A stretch of 64,000 nucleotides of DNA from Symploca sp. SIO1C2 (GTDB taxonomy: Bacteria > Cyanobacteriota > Cyanobacteriia > Cyanobacteriales > Coleofasciculaceae), in NCBI GenBank assembly GCA_010672925.1, contig JAAHFP010000028.1, positions 24,385 to 88,384 on the forward strand, written 5' to 3'. Below the pieces are notes generated by a model. That model ran no database searches. It was not told where the DNA came from and saw nothing but the letters and a program-made list of their open reading frames with translations. The position numbers and the translations under genes were made by a program. This document shows positions 41,853 to 50,640 of this stretch, piece after piece; positions within the stretch are counted from its first letter, which is position 1, and each line of letters opens with the position of its first letter.

Positions 41853-44822
41853 ATGTTAGTCCAGCATCCCAATCAATCTGTTGCCTTGGAAGGAATAATT
41901 ACCAAAGATATCAGTAAACCAGCTCGTTATCTCGGTAACGAGGTGGGGGCAGTACACAAGCCTTGGGAGTCTGCTAAGGTGCGCTGGGTGTTAACTTATC
42001 CAGAAATCTATGAAGTGGGGGCTTCTAATTTAGGCCATGTTATTCTCTACAATATCCTGAATACTCAGCCCAGGCAATTGTGCGATCGCGCCTACTTACC
42101 AGCACCAGATTTGGCAGCTAAGCTACGGGCAACCCAAACTCCCCTATTTGCCGTCGAAAATCAGCGATCGCTTACAGATTTTGATATTCTGGGTTTTAGC
42201 CTCAGTTATGAACTAGGAGCAACCAATATCCTAGAGATGTTAGATTTGGCAGGAATTCCTCTTACTTGGCGAGAAAGACGGGGAGATGGGGAGACGCGGG
42301 GACGCGGGGACGCGGGGACGCGGGGACAGGGAGATGGGGAGATGGGGAGATGGGGAGATGGGGAGCAGGGGGGATTTGCTTTTCCCCTTATCTTTGCTGG
42401 GGGACAAACTGCTACCTCTAATCCTGAACCCTATGCTGAATTTTTTGATTTTATTGCTTTAGGTGATGGGGAAGAATTGTTGCCGGAGATTGGGTTAGTT
42501 TTGGAAGAAGGTAAGGCAGCAGGTTTAACTAGAGAAGAATTACTGCTGGATTTGGCACAAGTTCCCGGAATTTACGTACCCCAATTTTACGATACAGCAG
42601 AGGATGGTTCAGTTCATCCCCTCCGCCCGGATGTCCCAACCAAAATTCTGCGGCGGGTGGCAACTCCAATTCCTGCCTATTCTATTGGCTTAGTACCTTA
42701 CATTGAAACGGTACATGACCGGCTGAAAATTGAAGTGAGACGAGGTTGTACTCGCGGTTGTCGCTTCTGTCAGCCAGGGATGCTCACTCGCCCCGCCAGG
42801 GATGTGCAGCCGGAACAGGTAGTGGAAGCGATTGAAGAGGGGATGGGGGCTACTGGTTATAATGAGTTTTCTCTCCTTTCTTTGAGTTGCTCCGACTACC
42901 TGGCACTACCCGCTGTGGGCATGGAAATCAAAAATCGTCTCAAGGATCAGAACATTTCCCTCTCCTTACCTAGCCAACGGGTAGACCGTTTTGATGAAAA
43001 CATTGCTAATATCCTAGGGGGTATCCGGCAGAGTGGCTTGACTTTTGCTCCAGAAGCTGGAACCCAAAGACTGCGGGACATTATTAATAAAGGATTGACT
43101 AATGAAGAGCTCCTGCGAGGAGTTAAAACAGCTTACGAGCAGGGTTGGGATAAAGTCAAACTTTATTTTATGATCGGTCTACCAGGGGAAACCGATGTAG
43201 ATGTATTAGGTATTGTCGAAACCCTGAGTTGGTTGAAACAGGAATGCAGATCTCCTGGCCGGAAACCCCTCAACTTCAATATCACAATTTCTAACTTTAC
43301 TCCTAAACCTCATACTCCTTTCCAATGGCATTCAGTTTCCACAACAGAGTTTAAGCGCAAGCAGCAGTTACTCAGACAGGAATTTCGTCGCCTCAGAGGT
43401 ATCAAAGTCAACTATACCGATGTCCGTATTTCTGCCATGGAAGACTTTGTTGGTAGGGGAGACAGAAACCTAGCTGCGGTGGTGCGCCGTGCCTGGGAAT
43501 TAGGTGCAGGGATGGATGCCTGGATGGAAAGCTTAGATAAAGCTTTTGCTGCTTGGGAGCAAGCGATCGCAGAATCTGGATTAACCTGGAAATATCGACA
43601 GGTGGCAAAGGGTGAATGGAATGCTTTTAATGAAAGGCAGGAGGTAGAAGGCAGCGGGCAGGGGGCAGGAGGCAGAGGGCAGGCAGAACCCACCCCTAAC
43701 CCCTCCCAGGAGGGGAATAGGAGGCAGGAGGCAGAAGGGAAAGAGGAAGGTTGTAAGGTAGAAGGGAATGATAATGGTTTATCCAAACTTGAGATAACTG
43801 GTGATAATGAGGTCTCTTCCACCACCTACCACCTACCACCTACCACCTACCACCTACCCCTACCCTGGGATCATATAGATACGGGAATTGATAAGAATTG
43901 GCTCAAAGAAGACTTGCAAAAAGCCCTAGCCGCAGCAACTGTGCCAGACTGTTCTTTTGAAGGTTGTTCCCACTGTGGTGTTTGTAGTATTGATTTTGGC
44001 CATAACATCGTTATTCCAGCCCAGCCTATTCCTCAATTTGATGGTCACTTTAAACCAGATACTACCAAAACTCAGCGACTGCGGGTCTGGTTTGGTAAGT
44101 TAGGAAATATGGTGTTGTTAGGTCATCTAGATTTAGCCCGTTTATTTGACCGTGCTGTCAGAAGAGCTTTCTTACCAGTCAGTTTCAGTGGTGGTTTCAG
44201 CCCTAGTCCCCGGATTATGATTGCCAATGCCTTACCTTTGGGGGCTTCTAGCAGTGGTGAGTTGGTGGAATTTGAGCTAACTAAGCAGCTGGAAGGAAAA
44301 GAATTCCAAGAAAGGTTAGCAGCTCAATTGCCTGCCAATCTACCAATTTATGAAGTTGAAGAAGTTGCTCTCAAGGCTCCTGCGGCTAACAAACTTTTAG
44401 CAAAAGCTGAGTATTTGATTCAGGTGGCTACTGAAAATACAGATATTCAACAGTGGCAAGATTGGGTGGAGCAAGTTAAGGCAACTGAAGCTATCTGGTG
44501 GGAAAAAACCACGAAGTCAGGTAGAAAGAAACAAGTGAATTTGCGGGAGCTTTTGTTTGAGTTGGAGGTAGTTACCAATAAGCAGCAAGCAGAAGGCAGT
44601 CTGGATGAAAAACAATTCAGCACTATACATGAAAACCAGTCTCTCCCCGTCCCCGCGTCCCCGTGTCCCCGCGTCTCTATTATGCTACATTATGTCGGCA
44701 GCTGTCGTAATGATGGAACAATGTTGCGTCCAGAACATGTAGTTTATCTACTAGAACAGGTATTACAGCAAGAGTTTTCTTTATTGCACACTCACCGCCA
44801 ACGGCTAATTTTGAGTGAGTAA
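41853..44822 (+). CDS. TIGR03960-type B12-binding radical SAM protein fused to DUF2344
   Basis: 990 aa from the ATG at 41853; the frame is open 15 codons further up but that part is GCCTCCTGCC repeat sequence. N-terminal B12-binding-like domain, then a radical SAM domain with the 4Fe-4S motif C299-x3-C303-x2-C306 (RRGCTRGCRFCQPGM), then DUF2344 (RLRVWFGKLGNMVLLGHLDLARL). The reaction is not established. Three in-frame low-complexity insertions break the family pattern: residues about 145-172 (GDGETRGRGDAGTRGQGD), 595-669 (repeat-derived, ending TTYHLPPTTYHLP) and 930-943 (PVPASPCPRVS). The frame survives all of them. Confidence 0.9.
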   Translation: MLVQHPNQSVALEGIITKDISKPARYLGNEVGAVHKPWESAKVRWVLTYPEIYEVGASNLGHVILYNILNTQPRQLCDRAYLPAPDLAAKLRATQTPLFAVENQRSLTDFDILGFSLSYELGATNILEMLDLAGIPLTWRERRGDGETRGRGDAGTRGQGDGEMGRWGDGEQGGFAFPLIFAGGQTATSNPEPYAEFFDFIALGDGEELLPEIGLVLEEGKAAGLTREELLLDLAQVPGIYVPQFYDTAEDGSVHPLRPDVPTKILRRVATPIPAYSIGLVPYIETVHDRLKIEVRRGCTRGCRFCQPGMLTRPARDVQPEQVVEAIEEGMGATGYNEFSLLSLSCSDYLALPAVGMEIKNRLKDQNISLSLPSQRVDRFDENIANILGGIRQSGLTFAPEAGTQRLRDIINKGLTNEELLRGVKTAYEQGWDKVKLYFMIGLPGETDVDVLGIVETLSWLKQECRSPGRKPLNFNITISNFTPKPHTPFQWHSVSTTEFKRKQQLLRQEFRRLRGIKVNYTDVRISAMEDFVGRGDRNLAAVVRRAWELGAGMDAWMESLDKAFAAWEQAIAESGLTWKYRQVAKGEWNAFNERQEVEGSGQGAGGRGQAEPTPNPSQEGNRRQEAEGKEEGCKVEGNDNGLSKLEITGDNEVSSTTYHLPPTTYHLPLPWDHIDTGIDKNWLKEDLQKALAAATVPDCSFEGCSHCGVCSIDFGHNIVIPAQPIPQFDGHFKPDTTKTQRLRVWFGKLGNMVLLGHLDLARLFDRAVRRAFLPVSFSGGFSPSPRIMIANALPLGASSSGELVEFELTKQLEGKEFQERLAAQLPANLPIYEVEEVALKAPAANKLLAKAEYLIQVATENTDIQQWQDWVEQVKATEAIWWEKTTKSGRKKQVNLRELLFELEVVTNKQQAEGSLDEKQFSTIHENQSLPVPASPCPRVSIMLHYVGSCRNDGTMLRPEHVVYLLEQVLQQEFSLLHTHRQRLILSE
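42285..42366 (+). repeat. in-frame GGGGACGCG / GGGGAGATG repeat inside the radical SAM gene
   Basis: Tandem GGGGACGCG units followed by GGGAGATG units, encoding a Gly/Asp/Arg-rich insertion. Similar GTCCCCGCGTCCCCG repeats recur near 44645-44680 in the same gene, in reverse orientation. Confidence 0.9.
43635..43857 (+). mobile_element. intergenic repeat element inserted in frame within the radical SAM gene
   Basis: 43635-43796 matches, in reverse complement, the composite element at 4170-4323: GGCAGAACCCACCCCTAACC, CCTCCCAGGAGGGGAA, AGGCAGAAGGGAA, TTGTAAGGTAGAAGGGAATG and TTTATCCAAACTTGAGATA follow in the same order. It is followed by CCACCTA heptamers (43819-43857). Together they encode about 74 residues between WNAFNE and PWDHIDTGI. 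Confidence 0.85.
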
Positions 44823-44825
44823 TGT

Positions 44826-44927
44826 TATAGCAGTTTTCCTTGAAGTACATCTGGAGCCCCTAAATCCCCCTTAGAAAGGGGGACTTTGAGGTTTCAAACT
44901 TACCTCATCCAAATAAAAAACGCTATA
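44826..44927. mobile_element. short TATAGC-ended inverted-repeat element
   Basis: Ends TATAGCAGTTTTCC and (complement) TATAGCGTTTTTTATT. The core holds CCCCTAAATCCCCC with a CCCCCTT-AGA-AAGGGGG hairpin (44866-44882), a motif also seen at 36445-36480. Confidence 0.6.
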
Positions 44928-45401
44928 GGTCATCTTTTGGTGAGTTTGTCATTTGTCGTTTGTCAAAATACCTAACACCTAACAACTAAACAAAGCTTTA
45001 GAAGAAGTCGGGGATATACCAGTTGATATCTCTATTTACAGGCACACACATTCCCTCATTATAAAACTATACCATGAAATTAAATAATTGATCACGAGAT
45101 CGCTTATAGTGAAACAATTTTTCATCCGGTATTAATTTTAAGTATAAAAAACTACATGATTAACACTAAAAATTACGAAAATACCGATCGTGCCAGTTAA
45201 GGTGCGGAATGAGGGTTTTCCACGAAGTATTTTTTCCTCCTTGAAAAAATAATGCTCAGAAAAGGGTCTTTAATTGAGACAGTCAATGACTAGTTAAAAA
45301 ATATTTCTAGCATTGAATATTATTGTCAATTTTTTTTTCCTGAAGTACTATGTCGAATAGAGGATGATCCAAAGTTAATCGTAGATCTGCCAGATAATTT
45401 T
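44928..45401. other. intergenic region before the Calx-beta gene
   Basis: About 470 bp, AT-rich, no gene or clear repeat apart from a few CCTAACA units. It presumably carries the promoter of the Calx-beta gene, but no motif is recognisable. Confidence 0.45.
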
Positions 45402-48400
45402 ATGGCAGTAGAATATATGAAGCCAACTGTTACTCTTAGTGCTACCGATATTGATGCGTCTGAGTCGGGAGACTCAGGAGAATTTGTCATTACTCGTCAG
45501 GGGGGTATAGCAAACCCACTTACAGTTAAGTATTCTGTTTCAGGTACAGCTACCAATGGTTACGATTACCAAAGTCTGAGTAACAGTATTACTATTCCTG
45601 CGGGTAAAACTGAGGTAACAATTCCAATTATCCCCATTAATGATCATGAGTTTGAAGAAAATGAAATAGTAAGTGTTAACTTAATAGAGGATCCTGCCTA
45701 TACCCTAGGGAATTCGACTAATAGCATCGTCAATATTGTTGATAATGACACCGTGGAGATCGTCGCTACAGATCCAACAGCATCTGAATATGGGGACAGA
45801 GGTGAGTTCACTATTGTCCGCAACGGCAGTACCAATAATCCCAATCCACTTACTGTATATTACTCAGTTCAAGGTTCGGCTTTCAATGGTGTAGATTATG
45901 AAAACCTGAGTAACAGTGTTAATATTCCTGCGGGTCAGACTGAGGTAACAATTCCAATTATCCCCATTAATGATCATGAGTTTGAAAACCAAGAAGAAGT
46001 AATTATTAATCTAGAAAGTAATTCTGCTTATAACCTGGGCTCTGCGGTCAATGATACGGTAACTATTTTTAGTGATAACACACTAAAACAATTTCTGTAT
46101 GAAAAAACTGACAATTTAGGCGGTGGCTCTTCAAAACTAGTGGTAGGGGAGAATGGCTCGGTGTATTTTGCTGTCCAAGGGGGGGACAATTATGATCAGA
46201 CTTATCTGTTGGGCTTTGATCAATACGGAAACCAGATTATCGACGAGATAATTGACAACTCCGGTGGTGACTCTTCGGAACTAGTGGTAGGAGATAATGG
46301 CTCGGTGTATTTTGCTGTCCAAGGGGGGGACAGTTATGATCGCACTTATCTGTTGGGTTTTGACCAATACGGAAACCAGATTATTTACGATGAAATTGAC
46401 CACTCAGTTGGCGGTTCTTCAAAACTAGTGGTAGGGGATAATAACTCGGTGTATTTTACTGTCCAAGGGAGGGACAGTTCTGAGCACACTTATCTGTTGA
46501 GCTTTGACCAATACGGAAACCGAATTCTCGACGAGATAATTAACAACTCCGGTGGTGGTTCTTCAGAACTAGTGGTAGGGGAGAATGGCTCGGTGTATTT
46601 TACTGTCCAAGGGGGGGACAATTATGAGTACACTTATCTGTTGGGCTTTGATCAATACGGACAACAAATTATCGACGAGATAATTAACAACTCCGGTGGC
46701 GGCTCTTCAGAACTAGTGGTAGGGGATAATGGTTCGGTGTATTTTGCTCTCCAAGGGGGGGACAGTGATGATTACACTTATCTGTTAGGTTTTGACGAAT
46801 ACGGAAACCGAATTATCTACGAGGAAATTTACGACTTCGGTGGTGGCTCTTCAGAACTAGTGTTAGGGGATAATGGTTCGGTGTATTTTGCTCTCCAAGG
46901 GAGGAACAGTTATGAGCACACTTACCTGTTGAGCTTTGATCAATACGGAAATCGAATCATTGACGAGAGAATTTACCACTCAGCTGGTAGATCTTCAGAA
47001 CTAGTGGTAGGAGATAATGGCTCGGTGTATTTTACTGTCCAAAGGGGGGACGGTTCTGATAACACTGACCTGTTGGGTTTTGACCAATACGGAAACCGAA
47101 TTCTCGACGAGAGAATTTACCACTCAGTTGGTAGCTCTTCAGAACTAGTGGTAGGGGATAATGGCTCGGTGTATTTTACTGTCCAAGGAGGGGACGGTTC
47201 TGATAGCACTTACCTGTTGGGTTTTGACCAATACGGATACCCAATTCTCGACGAGAGAATTTACCAATCCGGTGGTGGTTCTTCAGAACTAGTGGTAGGG
47301 GATAATGGCTCGGTGTATTTTACTGTCCAAGGAGGGGAAGGTTCTGATAGCACTTACCTGTTGGGTTTTGACCAATACGGATACCAAATTATCGACGAGA
47401 GCATTTACCAATCTGGTGGTAGTTCTTCAGAACTAGTGTTAGGGGAGAATGGCTCGGTGTATTTTGCCGTACAAGGAGAGGAGAGTTTTGATGACTCTTA
47501 CTTGTTGGGCTTTAACCAATACGGACACCAGATTATCTACGAGAAAATTGACAACTCCGGTGGCGGCTCTTCAGAACTAGTGGTAGGGGAGAATGGCTCG
47601 GTGTATTTTGCCGTCCAAGGAGAGGAGAGTTTTGATTACACTTACTTGTTGGGCTTTCACCAATACGGACACCAGATTATCTACGAGAAAATTGACAACT
47701 CCGGTGGTGGCTCTTCAGAAATAGTGGTAGAGGATAATGGCTTGGTGTATTTTGCTGTCCAAGGAGGGGAGAGTTTTAATGACTCTTACCTGTTGGGTTT
47801 TGACCAATACGGATACCCAATTCTCGACGAGAGAATTGACAACTCCGGTGGTGGCTCTTCAGAACTAGTGGTAGGGGAGAATGGCTCGGTACATTTTGCC
47901 GTACAAAGAGAGGAGAGCTTTAATAATTTTTACCTGTTGGGTTTTGACGGATACGGAAGCCGAATTCTCGACCAGAGAATTCACAACTTAGGTGACGGCT
48001 CTTCAGAAATAGTGGTAGGGGAGAATGGCTCGGTGTATTTTGCCGTACAAGGAGAGGAGAGTTATGATAACTCTTACCTGTTGGGTTTTGACCAATACGG
48101 ATACCAGATTATCTACGATGAAATTTACAACTTAGGTGGCGGCTCTTCAGAACTAGTGGTAGGGGAGAATGGCTCGGTATATTTTGCCGTACAAGGAGAG
48201 GAGAGTTATGATAACTCTTACCTGTTGGGTTTTGACCAATACGGACAACGAATTCTCGACGAGATAATTTACCACTCTGGTGGCGGCTCTTCAGAACTAG
48301 TGGTAGGGGAGAATGGCTCGGTATATTTTGCCATACAAGGAGAGGAGAGTCATGATGACTCTTACCTGTTTGGTTTTGACGGATACGGACAACGAATTCT

Positions 48401-49682
48401 CGACGAGATAATTTACCACTCTGGTGGCGGCTCTTCAGAACTAGTGGTAGGGGAGAATGGCTCGGTATATTTTGCCATACAAGGAGAGGAGAGTCATGAT
48501 GACTCTTACCTGTTTGGTTTTGACGGATACGGAAACCGAATTATCGACTATGAAATTGACAACTCCGGTGGTGGTTCTTCAGAACTAGTGGTAGGGGAGA
48601 ATGGCTCGGTTTATTTTGCTGTACAAGGAGAGAACAGTTATCATGACTCTTACCTGTTGGGTTTTGACCAATACAGAAACAGAATTATCGACTATGAAAT
48701 TGACAACTCCGGTGGTGGTTCTTCAGAACTAGTGGTAGGGGATGATGGCTCGGTGTATTTTGCCGTACAAGGAGAGAAGAGTTATGATGACTCTTACTTG
48801 TTGGGTTTTGACCAATACGGGCACCGAATTATCGACGAGAGAATTGACAACTCCGGTGGTGGTTCTTCAGAACTAGTGGTAGGGGATGATGGCTCGGTGT
48901 ATTTTGCCGTACAAGGAGAGAAGAGTTATGATGACTCTTACTTGTTGGGTTTTGACCAATACGGAAACCAAATTCTCGACGAGAGATTTTACCAATTCGG
49001 TGGTGGCTCTTCAGAACTAGTGGTAGGGGAGAATGGCTCGGTGTATTTTGCTATCCAAGGGGGGGACAATTATGAGCACACTTATCTGTTGGGTTTTGAC
49101 GGATACGGAAACCGAATTCTCGACGAGGGAATTAACCACTCCGGTGGTGGCTCTTCAGAACTAGTGGTAGGGGATGATGGTTCGGTGTATTTTGCTGTTC
49201 AAGGAGAGGAGAGTTATCATGACTCTTACTTGTTTGGTTTTAACCAATACGGAAACCGAATTATCGACGAGAGAATTGACAACTCCGGTGGTGGTTCTTC
49301 AGAACTAGTGGTAGGGGATTATGGTTCGGTGTATTTTGCCGTACAAGGAGAGGAGAGTTATGATGACTCTTACCTGTTGGGTTTTGACGGATACGGAAAC
49401 CGAATTATCGACGAGAGAATTGACAACTCCGGTGGTGGCTCTTCAGAACTAGTGGTAGGGGAGAATGGCTCAGTGTATTTTGCCGTACAAGGAGAGGATA
49501 GTTTTGATGACTCTTACTTGTTGGGTTTTGACGGATACGGAAACAGAATTATCGACGAGAGAATTGACAACTCCGGTGGTGGTTCTTCAGAACTAATGGT
49601 AGGGGATGATGGCTCAGTGTATTTTGCTGTTCAAGGGGAAATAAGTCATTATGATTCTTACCTCGTAGGCTATCAATTTTGA
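45402..49682 (+). CDS. Calx-beta protein with 25 tandem 48-aa repeats, undescribed architecture
   Basis: 1426 aa. Two N-terminal Calx-beta domains (residues about 5-115 and 118-225; VTIPIIPINDHEFE occurs in both), known as Ca2+-binding Ig-like modules of surface proteins. From residue 237 to the end run 24 complete 48-residue repeats and a final partial one: SSELVVGENGSVYFAVQG, a variable acidic D/E-S-Y-D-D patch, YLLGFDQYGN, RIIDERI. The GSVYFAVQG...YLLGFDQYGN pattern resembles beta-propeller blade repeats (SBBP or PQQ-like). There is no signal peptide, RTX block or anchor visible, although Calx-beta proteins are often exported by type I systems. ATG at 45402; MKPTVTLS five codons later is an alternative start. 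Function unknown. Confidence 0.85.
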   Translation: MAVEYMKPTVTLSATDIDASESGDSGEFVITRQGGIANPLTVKYSVSGTATNGYDYQSLSNSITIPAGKTEVTIPIIPINDHEFEENEIVSVNLIEDPAYTLGNSTNSIVNIVDNDTVEIVATDPTASEYGDRGEFTIVRNGSTNNPNPLTVYYSVQGSAFNGVDYENLSNSVNIPAGQTEVTIPIIPINDHEFENQEEVIINLESNSAYNLGSAVNDTVTIFSDNTLKQFLYEKTDNLGGGSSKLVVGENGSVYFAVQGGDNYDQTYLLGFDQYGNQIIDEIIDNSGGDSSELVVGDNGSVYFAVQGGDSYDRTYLLGFDQYGNQIIYDEIDHSVGGSSKLVVGDNNSVYFTVQGRDSSEHTYLLSFDQYGNRILDEIINNSGGGSSELVVGENGSVYFTVQGGDNYEYTYLLGFDQYGQQIIDEIINNSGGGSSELVVGDNGSVYFALQGGDSDDYTYLLGFDEYGNRIIYEEIYDFGGGSSELVLGDNGSVYFALQGRNSYEHTYLLSFDQYGNRIIDERIYHSAGRSSELVVGDNGSVYFTVQRGDGSDNTDLLGFDQYGNRILDERIYHSVGSSSELVVGDNGSVYFTVQGGDGSDSTYLLGFDQYGYPILDERIYQSGGGSSELVVGDNGSVYFTVQGGEGSDSTYLLGFDQYGYQIIDESIYQSGGSSSELVLGENGSVYFAVQGEESFDDSYLLGFNQYGHQIIYEKIDNSGGGSSELVVGENGSVYFAVQGEESFDYTYLLGFHQYGHQIIYEKIDNSGGGSSEIVVEDNGLVYFAVQGGESFNDSYLLGFDQYGYPILDERIDNSGGGSSELVVGENGSVHFAVQREESFNNFYLLGFDGYGSRILDQRIHNLGDGSSEIVVGENGSVYFAVQGEESYDNSYLLGFDQYGYQIIYDEIYNLGGGSSELVVGENGSVYFAVQGEESYDNSYLLGFDQYGQRILDEIIYHSGGGSSELVVGENGSVYFAIQGEESHDDSYLFGFDGYGQRILDEIIYHSGGGSSELVVGENGSVYFAIQGEESHDDSYLFGFDGYGNRIIDYEIDNSGGGSSELVVGENGSVYFAVQGENSYHDSYLLGFDQYRNRIIDYEIDNSGGGSSELVVGDDGSVYFAVQGEKSYDDSYLLGFDQYGHRIIDERIDNSGGGSSELVVGDDGSVYFAVQGEKSYDDSYLLGFDQYGNQILDERFYQFGGGSSELVVGENGSVYFAIQGGDNYEHTYLLGFDGYGNRILDEGINHSGGGSSELVVGDDGSVYFAVQGEESYHDSYLFGFNQYGNRIIDERIDNSGGGSSELVVGDYGSVYFAVQGEESYDDSYLLGFDGYGNRIIDERIDNSGGGSSELVVGENGSVYFAVQGEDSFDDSYLLGFDGYGNRIIDERIDNSGGGSSELMVGDDGSVYFAVQGEISHYDSYLVGYQF
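46110..49679 (+). repeat. 24.8 tandem 144-bp repeats
   Basis: 144-bp units, each encoding one 48-aa module; core stretches such as TCTTCAGAACTAGTGGTAGG recur in most units. Variation is concentrated in the codons between CAAGG(A/G) and TCTTA, producing the QGEESYDDSY / QGGDNYEHTY patch. Confidence 0.97.
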
Positions 49683-50269
49683 CATACTCTCCATCTCCAG
49701 CCTGTTCGCGCAGGGTTGCCGCAGGCTAAGCGTGGGCATCTCAGAGGGTGACAAGCGCTAAACACCGAGACTGGGTGTAGAGTGAACGGGTGTGGGGTGT
49801 GGTGAAAAAGAAAGTCCCATCACACTCTGAATAGAGCCTCATCAACCCTCCCTATTGCTGATTCTTCATTACCTGATTCAAACCTCCCTACCCAATACTG
49901 CTCGGATAAGCTCGAATCCCTCTTGCTTATTCTAGTGGGAGTTGATCAGCTCAGACGGGTTCACCTTGCATGTTTTCGATAACAGATGACAGGCAAGATG
50001 CCTGTTCCACAAGAAACTGATGACTGAATGCAGTGTAAATCAAATGCATCTTAGCTTGTCACTCTACCTGTGCCAAGCAACATTTGATCTCGTCCAGGGA
50101 TGTTTTGCCTGTTTTTTTGTTTATTACCGATATCCCTATTTACAGGCGCACAAATTCTCCCATTGTAAAACTATACCACAAACAGTAAGCGATCGCTTAC
50201 TATTTGGACTTTGGACAAAATAAAGAAAGGTTTGCGCTCTCTACAAATATTATCCCCCAAGTCCTCCTT
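49683..50269. other. intergenic patchwork
   Basis: No supportable gene. A half-arm of the CAATACTGCTCGG family (49891), an ACAGGCAAGATGCCTGT hairpin (49989-50005) and one HIP1 octamer (50190). Confidence 0.55.
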
Positions 50270-50384
50270 GGGTGAGGTGAAATTTTGGTTGGGATTTCTT
50301 GAGCTTTGTATCCAAAAATTATCAGTTCTCTCTTCTTCCCCAACTCCTCCGCTCCTCCGCTCCCCACCCTTTTTTTCGCTCACC
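50270..50384. mobile_element. 9-mer-carrying MITE, copy C (inverted)
   Basis: 115 bp, reverse orientation relative to copies A and B: begins GGGTGAGGTGAAATTTTGG and ends CACCCTTTTTTTCGCTCACC. Only about three degenerate nonamers remain (CTCCTCCGC variants). No matching 9-bp duplication flanks it, so one border has probably been altered; the right end abuts the hairpin region of the TnpB-type right end. Confidence 0.85.
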
Positions 50385-50386
50385 GA

Positions 50387-50536
50387 AAGCGGCGGGAAGC
50401 CCATTCCTTAAGGGATGGGAGGGATAGCCGCCCGCCGCTTGGTTGTTTGTTCTTTGTTTTTTGTTTTTTGACAAACAACTAACAACCAACAACAAATAAC
50501 ACGAAATCCCCCGTGCTTTAGCCGGGGGATGAGTTA
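50387..50536 (+). ncRNA. solo right end / omegaRNA-like region of an IS200/IS605 TnpB element
   Basis: Nested stems AAGCGGCGGG/CCCGCCGCTT (50387-50396, 50431-50440) around CCCATTCC-TTAA-GGGATGGG, then CAACAAC-type repeats, then a terminal hairpin ATCCCCCG-TGCTTTAGC-CGGGGGAT (50506-50530) followed by GAGTTAAC. The last hairpin resembles the CCCCCGTGCTTTAGC ends typical of cyanobacterial tnpB elements. TnpB guide RNAs are encoded at such right ends. No tnpB ORF precedes it. The RNA assignment is inference. Confidence 0.45.
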
Positions 50537-50640
50537 ACCGTCCTCCTTGTCCTCCTTGTCTCCCTTGTCCCCCAAGTCCCCCTTGTGGTGCATTAACATT
50601 GACAAGTGAAGGAAATTCTTCTCCCATTGAGTGACTAGTC

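Noticed and set aside
46110..49679. Possible CRISPR-like or regulatory DNA repeat (144-bp period)
   Set aside because: The period is a multiple of three, one frame is open throughout and codes for a coherent 48-aa module, so it is a protein repeat.
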